Below, in pieces: positions 9,030 to 18,228 of a DNA stretch of 43,120 nt (positions within the stretch are counted from its first letter, which is position 1; each line of letters starts with the position of its first letter). Under the pieces are notes generated by a model. That model had not been told where the DNA came from and searched no databases. It saw nothing but the letters and a program-made list of their open reading frames with translations. Source of the DNA: an uncultured Rhodospirillales bacterium (lineage in GTDB: Bacteria > Pseudomonadota > Alphaproteobacteria > Azospirillales > Azospirillaceae). Location of the stretch: the NCBI GenBank assembly GCA_903856295.1, contig CAIOBP010000074.1, positions 1-43,120 of the forward strand, written 5' to 3'. A program made the position numbers and the translations under genes.

Positions 9030-10034
9030 TTACGGGTTCGTAATTGTTTCGCGGGGCGCAGCAGCCCGGCGCAGCCGGTCGTTGATCGCGATGCCGATGC
9101 TGCGCTCGGGAATGGTCATCACCGCGATGGCCGCATAGTCGGGCTGGTCGAGCCTGCGCAGCATGGAATAGAGATTGCTCGCCGCTTCCAGCAGATCGCC
9201 CTCGGGCGAAAGATTGAGCCGGGTGGCGCCACCGCGGATGAAGCGGTCGGGGCCGAAGGCGAGCAGCGCCTCGGTGGGGCCGACGGTGACGGCGTTGAGC
9301 CGCACCGGCAGCCGGGGGGCATAGTGGCTGACCAATTGTCCGGGCGAGGCCGGAGCATTCATTTCGGTTCCGATACAACCTGTCGCCTCTTCGGGCGCCC
9401 AGATCGGGCCGATCAGCCCCTCGATCTCGCGCCGGCTGACCCGGCCGGGACGCAGCAGGCGCGGCGGCGTGCAGCTCATATCGACGATGGTCGATTCGAG
9501 ACCGACCTCGCAGCGTCCGCCGGCCAGAATCATCGCCACCCGGTCGCCGAGTTCGGTGGCCACGTGCATCGGCGTGGTCGGGCTGACCGCTCCGGAGCGA
9601 TTGGCGCTGGGCGCGGCGATCGCGCCGCCGAACTCCTTGAGCAGCGCCCGCGCCACCCGGTGGGCGGGCACCCGCACCGCCACGGTGTCGAGCCCGCAGC
9701 TGACCAGGGGCGACACCGGGGCGTCGGCGCGCCGGGGCAGCACCACGGTGAAGGGGCCGGACCACAGGCACTGGCCGAGCACGCGGGCGCGGTCGTCGAA
9801 CACCGCGATGGTCTCGGCCATTTCCAGGTCGGGGACATGGACGATCAGCGGGTTGAAGCGCGGCCGGCCCTTGGCGGCGAAAATCGCCTCGATCGCCCGC
9901 TCATTGGCGGCGTCGGCGCCCAGGCCATAGACGGTTTCGGTGGGAAAGGCCACGAGGTCCCCGGCCCGCAGCAGCTCAGCCGCGCGTTCGAGGGCATCAT
10001 AGGAGGGCGGGACGATTTCTGGGCGTGGGATCAT
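9030..10034 (-). CDS. tsaC: L-threonylcarbamoyladenylate synthase (TsaC/Sua5, long form)
   Basis: Makes threonylcarbamoyl-AMP from threonine, bicarbonate and ATP, the first step of the t6A37 modification in ANN-decoding tRNAs. The YrdC fold is seen in GDLVAFPTETVYGLGADA, KGRPRFNPLIVHV, a central PSANRSGAVSPT and STIVDMS. At 334 residues it is the long Sua5 form, with an added C-terminal domain after a linker near residue 215 (SPGQLVSHYAPRLPVRL, a region conserved in Sua5). It heads a two-gene leftward operon with the FAD oxidase and is divergent from the orphan ParA gene. Confidence 0.92.
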   Translation of the reverse strand: MIPRPEIVPPSYDALERAAELLRAGDLVAFPTETVYGLGADAANERAIEAIFAAKGRPRFNPLIVHVPDLEMAETIAVFDDRARVLGQCLWSGPFTVVLPRRADAPVSPLVSCGLDTVAVRVPAHRVARALLKEFGGAIAAPSANRSGAVSPTTPMHVATELGDRVAMILAGGRCEVGLESTIVDMSCTPPRLLRPGRVSRREIEGLIGPIWAPEEATGCIGTEMNAPASPGQLVSHYAPRLPVRLNAVTVGPTEALLAFGPDRFIRGGATRLNLSPEGDLLEAASNLYSMLRRLDQPDYAAIAVMTIPERSIGIAINDRLRRAAAPRETITNP

Positions 10035-10100
10035 GACGCCGTTTTACAGGAGCGCGCCGCGCTTGAAAACCGCGTCGACCGCAGAATTTCCGAGGAGGCG

Positions 10101-10128
10101 GCTTGCGCGCCACGGAACCCTGTACTAT
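10101..10128 (+). promoter_or_regulatory. Candidate promoter for the orphan ParA gene
   Basis: TACTAT at 10123-10128 fits a -10 box and has a GC-rich GCTTGC 16 bp upstream as a poor -35. It lies 36 bp before the ATG in the 129-bp divergent gap. Found by eye only. Confidence 0.3.
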
Positions 10129-10163
10129 TGAACTCTGGCGGCGTTCATGAGGGGGCGAAGGTC

Positions 10164-10808
10164 ATGGCGGGTAAGATCATCACCGTTGCGCAGCAAAAGG
10201 GCGGAGCCGGCAAGACCACCCTCACGGCTCATCTCGCCGTGGCCTGGATGCAGGCCGGCAAGAAGGTGGCGCTGGTCGATATCGACCCGCAAGGTAGCCT
10301 GACCCGCTGGTACCAGACCCGCACCGCCGCTCTCGAGGGCAAGGTCGATCTCATTCATAGCCAGATCACCGGCTGGCGCACCCAGAAAGAGGTCGAGCGC
10401 GTCGCCAAAGAAAATGATCTGGTGGTGATCGACAGCCCGCCCCACGCCGAGACCGAGGCGCGAATCGCCGTGCGCGTCGCCTCGCTGGTGGTGGTGCCGA
10501 TCCAGCCCAGCCCGATGGATTTCTGGGCCACCCAGCCGACTCTCGATCTCAGCAAGCAGGAGAAGGTCAAGGTGCTGCTGGTGCTCAACCGCATGCCGAC
10601 CCGCTCCAAGATGACCGAACAGCTGGTGAGCGAAATCCGCGGGCTGCTGACCCCGCCGGCGGTGGACATGGCGGAGACCCGCGTCGGCAACCGCATCGCC
10701 TACGCCGGCGCCCTGCTCTCCGGCCGCGCCGTCACCGAAATTGACCGCCACTCGAAGGCCGCAGAAGAAATGAACGCCCTGGCCGCCGAAATTTTACGGC
10801 GCATCTAA
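10164..10808 (+). CDS. Orphan ParA-family ATPase
   Basis: A 214-residue MinD/ParA ATPase with deviant Walker A QKGGAGKT (residues 11-18), DIDPQGS (Walker A') and VVIDSPPH (switch II). There is no N-terminal DNA-binding extension and no ParB gene or visible parS near it, so chromosome or plasmid partition is unlikely. Short stand-alone ParA proteins of this type position large protein complexes such as chemoreceptor arrays or carboxysomes, or act as plasmid-type ParA; the cargo here is unknown. The ATG at 10164 was chosen because it precedes the conserved AGKIITVAQQKGGAGK start and has GAGGGGG upstream. The longer open frame upstream runs antisense through tsaC. It is followed at once by repeat copy C. 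Confidence 0.88.
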   Translation: MAGKIITVAQQKGGAGKTTLTAHLAVAWMQAGKKVALVDIDPQGSLTRWYQTRTAALEGKVDLIHSQITGWRTQKEVERVAKENDLVVIDSPPHAETEARIAVRVASLVVVPIQPSPMDFWATQPTLDLSKQEKVKVLLVLNRMPTRSKMTEQLVSEIRGLLTPPAVDMAETRVGNRIAYAGALLSGRAVTEIDRHSKAAEEMNALAAEILRRI

Positions 10809-10810
10809 CG

Positions 10811-10899
10811 GTTTCCAAAGGCCCTCGGCCTTTGGCAGGTCCAGGGCGGCGCCCTGGCCTTGCCTTCGGTGACCAGGGGCCTTGTGCCCCAGACCCCGG
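10811..10899 (+). repeat. Modular palindromic repeat, copy C
   Basis: Begins GTTTCCAAAGGCCCTCGGCC and continues with the CCAGGGC.../...GCCCTGG and CCAGGGG.../...CCCCAG modules, ending in AGACCCC. Each module can form its own stem. It fills the gap between two convergent genes (parA-like and the AsmA-like gene), where it may act as a bidirectional transcript end. Confidence 0.75.
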
Positions 10900-13800
10900 T
10901 TAATCCAGGAAGAATAGGTTGCGCAGGAAGCCCGGGGCCAGCACGGCCAGCGGGTTGACCGAGACGTCGGGCTGGGAGGCGCGGCCGGTGAGATGGTAGG
11001 TGGCGGCGAACAGGCCCTGGCCCTTGCCGCCGCTGAGCAGATCGCCGAGGAACGGCACCAACCCGAGCACCCGGTTGATGCCGTAGAGCGGCACGATGGT
11101 GCCCTCGATGTCGAGGGCGTCGGCGGCAAGGTGGATCGGCCCGTCGGCGGTCAGCCCCAGCGCGCCGCCCGAGCTGCGGAAATCCGCGAGAGTGAGGGTG
11201 CTGCCGCTCCAGGTGACGTCTCCGGCCAGTTGCGAGAACACCAGCCCCTCGCCGCTCAGCAACTCGACCAGACCGGTGATCGAGAGGGCATGGAGCAGGC
11301 GGGCGAGCAGCGGCGCCCCGACCATCCTGAACTCGCCCAGTTCCACCTTGCCGGAGACCGGACGGGTGGGCACGCCGGGCTCGCCGCTGCCGGTGATCGA
11401 GAACGGGCCGCCACGAATGGTGTCGGTCAGGTCGAGGGCGCGCAGCACGGCGCCGGCATCGCCGCCGGTGACCGAGAGCCAGCGCCGCGCTCCCGCCGGC
11501 AGATAGCGCAGCGTCAGGCCGGCGGAACTGCCGGCCACGAGGCCGTTCAACTCGACGGTGTCCCAGCCGATGCCATTGTTGCGCAGCTTGCCCCAGACTC
11601 CGGTGAAGGCGTGGTCCTTCTCGCCGGTCACCGCCCGCGCCGTCTGGAGCGTCAGATCGTAGCGAGGACCGGACGGCGGCGCGGCGGTTTGGCCGCCAGC
11701 CGCCGCCGGGGTGGCGCGTCTGGCCGCGAAGGCCTCGCGCAGCTTGCGCTTTTCCTGCTCGTTGCCGGGGCTGGAGAGAAAGGGCCTGGCATCGAGGCTG
11801 GGGCCGGCCAGCGCGATTTCGAAACTGCGGTCCGGCCGCGCCTTCAGCTCCAGCTTGAAATCATTGACGCCGCTTTTCACCTCGCTCAGGCTCAGCCGGT
11901 CCAGGCCGTCGGCGGCGATATCGTAAAAGCCGGTGCCCGTGACCTTGAGCCCCGCAGCGTCCCACCATAGCTGGAACGGCCGCATCGGCTTGCTCTTGTC
12001 CATCGCCAGGGTGAAGCGCAGGTTGCCCGGCGTGCCCACCGGCTTGTTCCAGTTCAACTCGGAGATGGCGAGCTGGGCGCGGGCGAGGCTGAGCTGGCCG
12101 GAGAGCGTGGTTTTCCGCCGCTTGTTCACCACCAGCGCGACGTCGGCCCCCACCGGTCCGGTGAGGCGGCCCTTGAGCAGCAGCGGCGCCCGCGCCACCG
12201 CCTGATCCTCGCTGAGCTCGCCCTTGACCTCCACCCGGGTCTGGGGATCGGCGGCGTCGTCGAAATTCTCGCGCCAGTGCACGGTCGCGGGAATGCCTTC
12301 CAGCTTGGCGGTGCCGGTGGTGTCCATGCCGGAGTTGTCGAGGTCCAGCTTCAACTCGCCGCTGGTGACGGTGATGCCGCCGGCGACGTTTTCCGCCCCG
12401 GCACCGTGCAGGGTGGCGCGGGTGCGAATCGCGACATCCTGAAGCGTGATGTCCCGCTTCAGCGGAAAGGTGAAATGCAGGTGCGCGGTCTGGCTGCCCT
12501 GGGTGCGGGCGGGATCGATGCCGACCTTGCGGGCATAGCCGAGCGGCGGCGTGTCGAGCACCCGCAGGGTCGAGCGGATCGATCCCGAGAGCGGGGTATC
12601 GATATCCATCCATTCCTGGGGGGTGTCGAGCTTGCTGACGACGATGTGAGCCTCTCCAAGCGGCATATCAAGAATATGGCCACCGCTTGTGACAAGGCTT
12701 AGCGCTCGACCATCCGTGGTGCCCCGGCCCGAGACGCCGATGATCGGCGGCAGCTTCTTGAAATAATTCACCGTCAGGTTGGAGCCGGCGAGGCCGCCAT
12801 TGAGGGTGGTGGCGACGATCTCGGACGGGTCGGCCAGCGGCGCCGAGCCCTCGACGGCGATCCAGGCCTCATCGATCACGCCGTCGGTGATATTCTGGGT
12901 CACCCACTCGCGCGCGCTGGCGCCGACGCCGGCCGGCCACAGCGCGTCGAGAGCCGGCGCCGGGGTCCGCTGCAAGCGAAGCCCGCCCTGGATGGCCAGG
13001 CGTTCGCCCGACCGGGACAGCCGGCCTTTGAGGGAGAGCTGCGGTCCGCCGAAATTCAGCGCGATGGTCTCGATATCGAGCCGTTCGGGAGCGGCCGTGA
13101 ACGGGTGCTCCGGCGCCAGCCGCGCCGACAGGCGAACCGTGCCGCCGGTCACGGTCACCGGCGCGGGGAGCTGGGAGGGCGGCAGGGTCAGCTTGCCCGG
13201 CGCCAGCGCGAGGTCGAGCGCCAGCTGGCCGGGGGTCCATGCCGGGTCGAGGGTCAGGCGCAGGGTGCCCGAGAGCGGCACCGCCGCCGCCGCCAGCGGG
13301 GCCAGGGTCTCGCCCAACCCGGCGAAAGCCGCCGGCTCAAGGCCGGTGACCGTGAGCGCCAGTTCGGACCCGGCCGCATCCGGAGTCAGTGTCGTCTCGA
13401 TCCGGCCGATGTGCTTGCCGGCGGTCAGGGTGAAGCAGATGCGGCCGCCATGATTCTTGCCCCGGCCGGCGGCGGTGATCGTCAGGTCGGGCGCGGTCAG
13501 GCTCAGTTGCGCGTGTTCGAGGGCGAAGCCACCGGTTGCCGGGTCGATCGCCGCGGTCAGGGCCAGCGCGCCGATGTCGACCGGCGCCGGCAGTAGGGCC
13601 GGCGCCTCGATCCGGCCGGGACCGGCGCCGCTCAGCGCCACCAGGAGCCGCACGGGCCGGAGATCGCCGCCGAGCACCGCTTCGACGCTGCCCGAAAGCG
13701 GCAGGCGGCTGCCGGTGAAGGGCGCCAGCGCCGGCACCACCGTGGCCAGCGCGCCGCCATCGACGTCGCGCAGCTTGAGGGATGCCAGGATCGAGCCGTC

Positions 13801-14547
13801 GCCACTTTGCTCGCTGGCGGCGATTTCCAGTGTTCCCGGATGTCCGGGCGCCGGCACTTCGAGGCTGGCCTGGGCGCGCAGGCCCTCGGCGCCGCGACGG
13901 GCGGTCAGATTCGCCAGCGGCAGCGTCCAGGTGACCCCGGAGACATGATCGGCCAGGGTCAGGCTGGCGTTGACGATCGACAGCTGGGTCAGCGCCGCCA
14001 GCGGTCCGTCCTGTCCGGCGGGCTGGTGCAGGGCGGCGACGAGAGCGGCCAGCGGCGACGGCTGATCGGCGGCGCCGGCGTGGTCCGGGAGGGGCGCCGG
14101 AAGGTCGGCCGTCGGGCCTGCGCCGTCGAGGTCCAACCTCACCCGGCCGTCGGCGGTGCGCTCAAGGTGGAGGGTCGCCCCGATCACGCCCAGACGGGAT
14201 AGCGCCAGCCGGCCCTGGATCAGGGCGCGCAGCGACACCCCCACCGCCAACTCGGGCACCTGGGCGATCTCGCGGCCGCCGACGGTGCCGACCTTGACCT
14301 GACGCAAGCGCAGTTCCAGGGGATGGCCGAAGCCGCCCCAGCTCAGCACGGTACCGGCAACCTCGGTGCGCAGATTGCCGGCGGCTCCGGCGGCATCGTC
14401 GAGGGCGCGGGCGAGGTAGGGCGTGACCTGGTCGACCGCGATCGGCCCGCTGGCCACCCGCCAGACCGCGAGCCCGGTCAGCACCGCCACCGCGAGCATC
14501 AGCGTGGCCAGGGTCTGAACCACAAACAGGACGATCCGGCGGATCAC
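10900..14547 (-). CDS. Giant AsmA/YhdP-like envelope protein
   Basis: A 1215-residue protein with one N-terminal membrane helix (about residues 5-30, IVLFVVQTLATLMLAVAVLT) and a long periplasmic part rich in beta-strand patterns. The C-terminal region (VTWSGSTLTLADF, then DALDIEGTIVPLYGINRVLG and ASQPDVSVNPLAVLAPG) matches the AsmA-like C-terminal domain of the YhdP/TamB group. These proteins form long beta grooves thought to carry phospholipids between the inner and outer membranes. The start is GTG with a G-rich Shine-Dalgarno. The gene is divergent from glnE over 75 bp. The exact sub-family cannot be separated by eye. Confidence 0.85.
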   Translation of the reverse strand: MIRRIVLFVVQTLATLMLAVAVLTGLAVWRVASGPIAVDQVTPYLARALDDAAGAAGNLRTEVAGTVLSWGGFGHPLELRLRQVKVGTVGGREIAQVPELAVGVSLRALIQGRLALSRLGVIGATLHLERTADGRVRLDLDGAGPTADLPAPLPDHAGAADQPSPLAALVAALHQPAGQDGPLAALTQLSIVNASLTLADHVSGVTWTLPLANLTARRGAEGLRAQASLEVPAPGHPGTLEIAASEQSGDGSILASLKLRDVDGGALATVVPALAPFTGSRLPLSGSVEAVLGGDLRPVRLLVALSGAGPGRIEAPALLPAPVDIGALALTAAIDPATGGFALEHAQLSLTAPDLTITAAGRGKNHGGRICFTLTAGKHIGRIETTLTPDAAGSELALTVTGLEPAAFAGLGETLAPLAAAAVPLSGTLRLTLDPAWTPGQLALDLALAPGKLTLPPSQLPAPVTVTGGTVRLSARLAPEHPFTAAPERLDIETIALNFGGPQLSLKGRLSRSGERLAIQGGLRLQRTPAPALDALWPAGVGASAREWVTQNITDGVIDEAWIAVEGSAPLADPSEIVATTLNGGLAGSNLTVNYFKKLPPIIGVSGRGTTDGRALSLVTSGGHILDMPLGEAHIVVSKLDTPQEWMDIDTPLSGSIRSTLRVLDTPPLGYARKVGIDPARTQGSQTAHLHFTFPLKRDITLQDVAIRTRATLHGAGAENVAGGITVTSGELKLDLDNSGMDTTGTAKLEGIPATVHWRENFDDAADPQTRVEVKGELSEDQAVARAPLLLKGRLTGPVGADVALVVNKRRKTTLSGQLSLARAQLAISELNWNKPVGTPGNLRFTLAMDKSKPMRPFQLWWDAAGLKVTGTGFYDIAADGLDRLSLSEVKSGVNDFKLELKARPDRSFEIALAGPSLDARPFLSSPGNEQEKRKLREAFAARRATPAAAGGQTAAPPSGPRYDLTLQTARAVTGEKDHAFTGVWGKLRNNGIGWDTVELNGLVAGSSAGLTLRYLPAGARRWLSVTGGDAGAVLRALDLTDTIRGGPFSITGSGEPGVPTRPVSGKVELGEFRMVGAPLLARLLHALSITGLVELLSGEGLVFSQLAGDVTWSGSTLTLADFRSSGGALGLTADGPIHLAADALDIEGTIVPLYGINRVLGLVPFLGDLLSGGKGQGLFAATYHLTGRASQPDVSVNPLAVLAPGFLRNLFFLD

Positions 14548-14622
14548 GACTTGCCCCCCGCGCGTCCGGCGTGCATATGGTGGCCGGGGACTCTCGCCCG
14601 ACCGTCAAGGACTCCCGCCGCC

Positions 14623-17619
14623 ATGATGCCAGTCTTCGCCATCGATCGCCTGCCCGCGCCGGGCGATGCCGCCAGGGCCGCGCGCGGCCTGGACAGCTGG
14701 CGTGACGCGGCGGCGGCGGCAGACCCGGAGCTGGCCGGTTTCGCCCGCGCCTTCGCCGAAACGCCCGGGGGCCGGCGGCTGATCGAGTCGGTGACCGGCA
14801 ACAGCCCGTATCTCGGACTGAGCCTGACCCGCGACCTGCCGTTCGCGCGCCGGCTGTTCACCGAGGGCTTCGACGCCTGCTTCGCCGGCGTGCTGGAGGA
14901 GCTGAAACGGCAATATGCCGGGGAAACCGATCTCGCCAAGCTGATGACCGGGTTGCGGCTGGCCAAGCGGCGGGCGGCATTGTTGATCGGCATCGCCGAC
15001 ATTGCCTGCGCTTGGGCGCTGGAGCGGGTGACCGGCGCCCTCAGCGATCTTGCCGAAACCTGCCTTGAGCTGGCGGCCACGCATCTGGTGCGGGCGCTGG
15101 CCGCCAAGGGGGCGCTGATGCTGCCCGATCCGCAGCGGCCGTTGCAAGGCTCCGGTCTGATCATTCTGGCCATGGGCAAGTTCGGGGCGCGCGAGCTTAA
15201 TTATTCCAGCGATATCGATCTGATCGTGCTCTACGACGACACGGCGGTGAAGGCCGCGGAACCGGAGAAGCTCGCGCGCACCTTCATCCGGCTCGCACGC
15301 GATCTGGTGCGCATTATGGACGAACGAACGCGGGACGGCTATGTCTTCCGCACGGATTTGCGCCTGCGTCCCGATCCCGGCGCGACGCCCTCGGCGGTGG
15401 CGGTGTCCGCCTCGGAAATCTACTACGCCAGCGTCGGCCAGAACTGGGAGCGCGCGGCGATGATCAAGGCCCGGCCGGTGGCCAGCGATCCGCTGGCCGC
15501 CGCCGCCTTCATGGCCACCATCCGCGCCTTCGTCTGGCGGCGCAGCCTGGATTTCGCGGCGATCCAGGACATTCACTCGGTCAAGCGCCAGATTCACGCC
15601 CATAAGGGCCATCATCGCCCGGCGGTCAACGGCCACGACGTCAAGCTCGGGCGGGGCGGCATCCGCGAGATCGAGTTCTACATCCAGACCCAGCAATTGA
15701 TTTATGGCGGCCGCGATGATCGCCTGAGGGTGGCGCCGACCTGCGACGCCCTGAGGGCGTTCGTCGCGGTCGGCCGGGTCAAGGCCGAGGTGGCGGCGGA
15801 GCTGATCGCCTCATACCGCTTTTTGCGGCAGGTCGAGCACCGGCTCCAGATGATCGACGACCGCCAGACCCACCAGATACCGAAATCCGACGAGGAGGTG
15901 GCGCAGCTCGCGACCTTCCTGGGCCATGACAGCGCCGAAGCCTTTCGGGAGGTGCTGCTTGGTCATCTGATGAGGGTTGAGGTCCATTACGCCGAATTGT
16001 TTGAAGAGGCGCCGTCGCTGGCCGCCCCCGGCAATCTGATGTTCACCGGCACCGATGACGATCCCGGTACGCTCGAGACCTTGCGCGGTCTGGGCTTCGG
16101 CAATCCCTCGGGGGTGATCGCCACCGTCGCGGCGTGGCACCGGGGGCGCTATCGCTGCATGCGCAACGCCCGCGCCCGCGAGTTGCTGACCGAGTTGACC
16201 CCGGCGCTGCTCCAGGCCCTGGGCCGGACCCATTATCCCGACGAGGCGCTCGGCCGTCTCGATCAGTTCATGAGCCGGCTGCCCTCGGGGATTCAGCTGT
16301 TCTCGTTGTTCTACAACAAGCCCGGCCTGCTCGATTTCATCGCCGAGGTCATGGGCACCGCGCCGCAGCTCGCCCAATGGCTGAGCCGCAAGCCGGCGCT
16401 GCTCGACTCGATGGTCGCGCCCGACTATTTCGACCCGCTGCCGGGCAAGGACGATCTTGCCGCCGAATATCGCCGGGCGATCGGCGGCGCCGGCAATTTC
16501 GAGGATGTGCTCAACCAGTCGCGGCGCTGGGTGCAGGATCAGAGCTTCCGGGCCGGCGTTCACATTCTGCGCGGCATCGCCGATGGCGACCGCTGCGGCC
16601 CGTTTTTGTCGGCGGTGGCCGACATCGTGCTCGACGATCTCGCCGGGCAGGTCACCGAGGATTTCGCCCGGCGCTTCGGACGGATTCCCGGTGGCTCGAT
16701 GGCCATCATCGCCATGGGCAAGCTGGGCAGCGGCCAGATGACCATCGCCTCGGACCTCGACCTGATCACGGTCTACCAGGTGCCGCCCGAGGTGACGCAG
16801 TCGGACGGGCCAAAGGCCATTTCGCCCTCGGAATATTACATCAAGCTGACCCAGCGCCTGATCAACGTCATCACCGCGCCCACCGCCGAGGGCCGGCTCT
16901 ACGAGGTCGACATGCGCCTGCGGCCGTCGGGCAATGCCGGACCGGTGGCGGTCAGCCTCGACGCCTTCACCCGCTATCAGGAGGAAAGCGCCTGGACCTG
17001 GGAGCACATGGCCCTGACCCGCGCCCGCATCGTCAGCGGCTCGCCCGCGCTCAGGGCGCAGCTGGAACGGGTCGCCCGCTCGGTGCTGACCCGGCCGCGC
17101 GATGCCGTGCGGTTGGTGCTCGACGTCGCCGACATGCGCCGGCGCATCGACCGCGAGCACGCCACCAAAAACCCCTGGGAGGTCAAATACGCCCGGGGCG
17201 GCTTCATCGACATCAACTTCATCGCCCAATACCTGATGCTGCGCCACGCCCCCGATCACCCCGACGTGATCAGCTCCAACACCGTTCACGCCCTGGAAGG
17301 GTTGCGCGCGGCCGGGGTGCTGGAGGCCGGAGTCGCCGCGGACCTGATCAGGGTGCACCGGACATGGCGGCGGGTTCAGGGCTTCTTGCGCTTGACCACC
17401 GGCGGCGGCCTGGAGCCCAACGACGCCCCCGAGGCGATTCGGATCGCGCTCGGCCGCTGCGTCTTTCCCGAGCGTTGCGAGCCGGTGCCGTTCCGGGAGA
17501 CCGACGAGCGGGTGCGCGAACTCGCGGCCACCGCCTACCATCACTTTCAAATGCTGATCGACGAGCCGGCCGAGCAGGAGCACCTGACCCGCTGCCGCAA
17601 CCAATATCCACCGGACTAA
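14623..17619 (+). CDS. glnE: Glutamine synthetase adenylyltransferase / deadenylase
   Basis: Bifunctional enzyme that adenylylates and deadenylylates glutamine synthetase according to PII state, setting nitrogen assimilation. Two nucleotidyltransferase domains are visible. The N-terminal removase has MGKFGARELNYSSDIDL (about residue 183), and the C-terminal transferase has MGKLGSGQMTIASDLDL (about 697) followed by YEVDMRLRPSG. The 998-residue length is normal for GlnE. The start at 14623 (ATGATG, either codon possible) comes just before the conserved region; the open frame extends upstream to 14323 but overlaps the AsmA-like gene antisense. No glnA or glnB is in the window. Confidence 0.95.
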   Translation: MMPVFAIDRLPAPGDAARAARGLDSWRDAAAAADPELAGFARAFAETPGGRRLIESVTGNSPYLGLSLTRDLPFARRLFTEGFDACFAGVLEELKRQYAGETDLAKLMTGLRLAKRRAALLIGIADIACAWALERVTGALSDLAETCLELAATHLVRALAAKGALMLPDPQRPLQGSGLIILAMGKFGARELNYSSDIDLIVLYDDTAVKAAEPEKLARTFIRLARDLVRIMDERTRDGYVFRTDLRLRPDPGATPSAVAVSASEIYYASVGQNWERAAMIKARPVASDPLAAAAFMATIRAFVWRRSLDFAAIQDIHSVKRQIHAHKGHHRPAVNGHDVKLGRGGIREIEFYIQTQQLIYGGRDDRLRVAPTCDALRAFVAVGRVKAEVAAELIASYRFLRQVEHRLQMIDDRQTHQIPKSDEEVAQLATFLGHDSAEAFREVLLGHLMRVEVHYAELFEEAPSLAAPGNLMFTGTDDDPGTLETLRGLGFGNPSGVIATVAAWHRGRYRCMRNARARELLTELTPALLQALGRTHYPDEALGRLDQFMSRLPSGIQLFSLFYNKPGLLDFIAEVMGTAPQLAQWLSRKPALLDSMVAPDYFDPLPGKDDLAAEYRRAIGGAGNFEDVLNQSRRWVQDQSFRAGVHILRGIADGDRCGPFLSAVADIVLDDLAGQVTEDFARRFGRIPGGSMAIIAMGKLGSGQMTIASDLDLITVYQVPPEVTQSDGPKAISPSEYYIKLTQRLINVITAPTAEGRLYEVDMRLRPSGNAGPVAVSLDAFTRYQEESAWTWEHMALTRARIVSGSPALRAQLERVARSVLTRPRDAVRLVLDVADMRRRIDREHATKNPWEVKYARGGFIDINFIAQYLMLRHAPDHPDVISSNTVHALEGLRAAGVLEAGVAADLIRVHRTWRRVQGFLRLTTGGGLEPNDAPEAIRIALGRCVFPERCEPVPFRETDERVRELAATAYHHFQMLIDEPAEQEHLTRCRNQYPPD

Positions 17620-17625
17620 GTCCCG

Positions 17626-17731
17626 GTTTCCAAAGGCCCCCGGCCTTTGGCGGGTCCAGGGCGGCGCCCTGGCCGTCGGAGACCAGGGGTTTCACCCCTG
17701 GACCCCACTGGGGTCACGGACCCCAGACCCC
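17626..17731 (+). repeat. Modular palindromic repeat, copy D
   Basis: The fullest copy. Four palindromic modules in series: CCAAAGGCC/GGCCTTTGG, CCAGGGCG/CGCCCTGG, CCAGGGGT/CACCCCTGG and CTGGGGTC/GACCCCAG. It separates glnE from bcp on the same strand and ends about 20 bp before the bcp start, so it forms most of the bcp leader if transcription reads through. Confidence 0.8.
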
Positions 17732-17751
17732 ATGACTTGAGGACATGACCC

Positions 17752-18216
17752 ATGACTCTCGAAATCGGCCAAGCCGCTCCGGATTTCACGCTGGTGACCG
17801 ATGGCGGCGGCACCGTCGCGCTTTCGGCTCTCGCCGGCAAGACGGTGGTGCTCTACTTCTACCCGAAGGACGACACGCCGGGCTGCACCCGCGAGGCCTG
17901 CGCCTTTCGCGATGCCATGCCCGACTTTTCGGCGGCCAACGCGGTGGTGATCGGCGTTTCCAAGGACAGTCCGGCCAGCCACGACCGCTTCAAGGCCAAG
18001 TATCAGCTGCCCTTCATCCTGGCCGCCGACACCGACACCGCGCTGGCCCAGGCCTATGGCGTCTGGATCGAAAAGAAGAACTACGGCAAGACCTACATGG
18101 GCATGGACCGCGCCACCTTCGTCATCGACGGGTCGGGGGTGGTGCGGGCGGTCTGGCGCAAGGTCAAGGTCGACGGCCACGCCGAAAAGGTGCTGGCGGC
18201 GCTGGCCGGGCTCTGA
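17752..18216 (+). CDS. bcp: Thioredoxin-dependent peroxiredoxin Bcp (PrxQ)
   Basis: Reduces hydrogen peroxide and organic hydroperoxides with electrons from thioredoxin. The 154-residue protein has the Bcp layout. The start reads MTLEIGQAAPDFTL, then YFYPKDDTPGCTREAC gives the peroxidatic Cys45 and the resolving Cys50 of the atypical two-Cys (PrxQ) type. The Arg-containing segment MDRATFVIDGSG follows later. A Shine-Dalgarno GAGG lies about 10 nt upstream. It converges on the lipoprotein gene, with 12 bp between the stop codons. Confidence 0.95.
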   Translation: MTLEIGQAAPDFTLVTDGGGTVALSALAGKTVVLYFYPKDDTPGCTREACAFRDAMPDFSAANAVVIGVSKDSPASHDRFKAKYQLPFILAADTDTALAQAYGVWIEKKNYGKTYMGMDRATFVIDGSGVVRAVWRKVKVDGHAEKVLAALAGL

Positions 18217-18228
18217 CCCGGCGCGGCG

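Noticed and set aside
10035-10163. Possible parS-like site for the ParA gene
   Set aside because: No palindrome of the parS kind is visible in the gap, and no ParB gene is present.
15811-17604. A 597-codon minus-strand frame opposite glnE
   Set aside because: Antisense shadow of a well-supported gene; low-complexity GC-driven composition.
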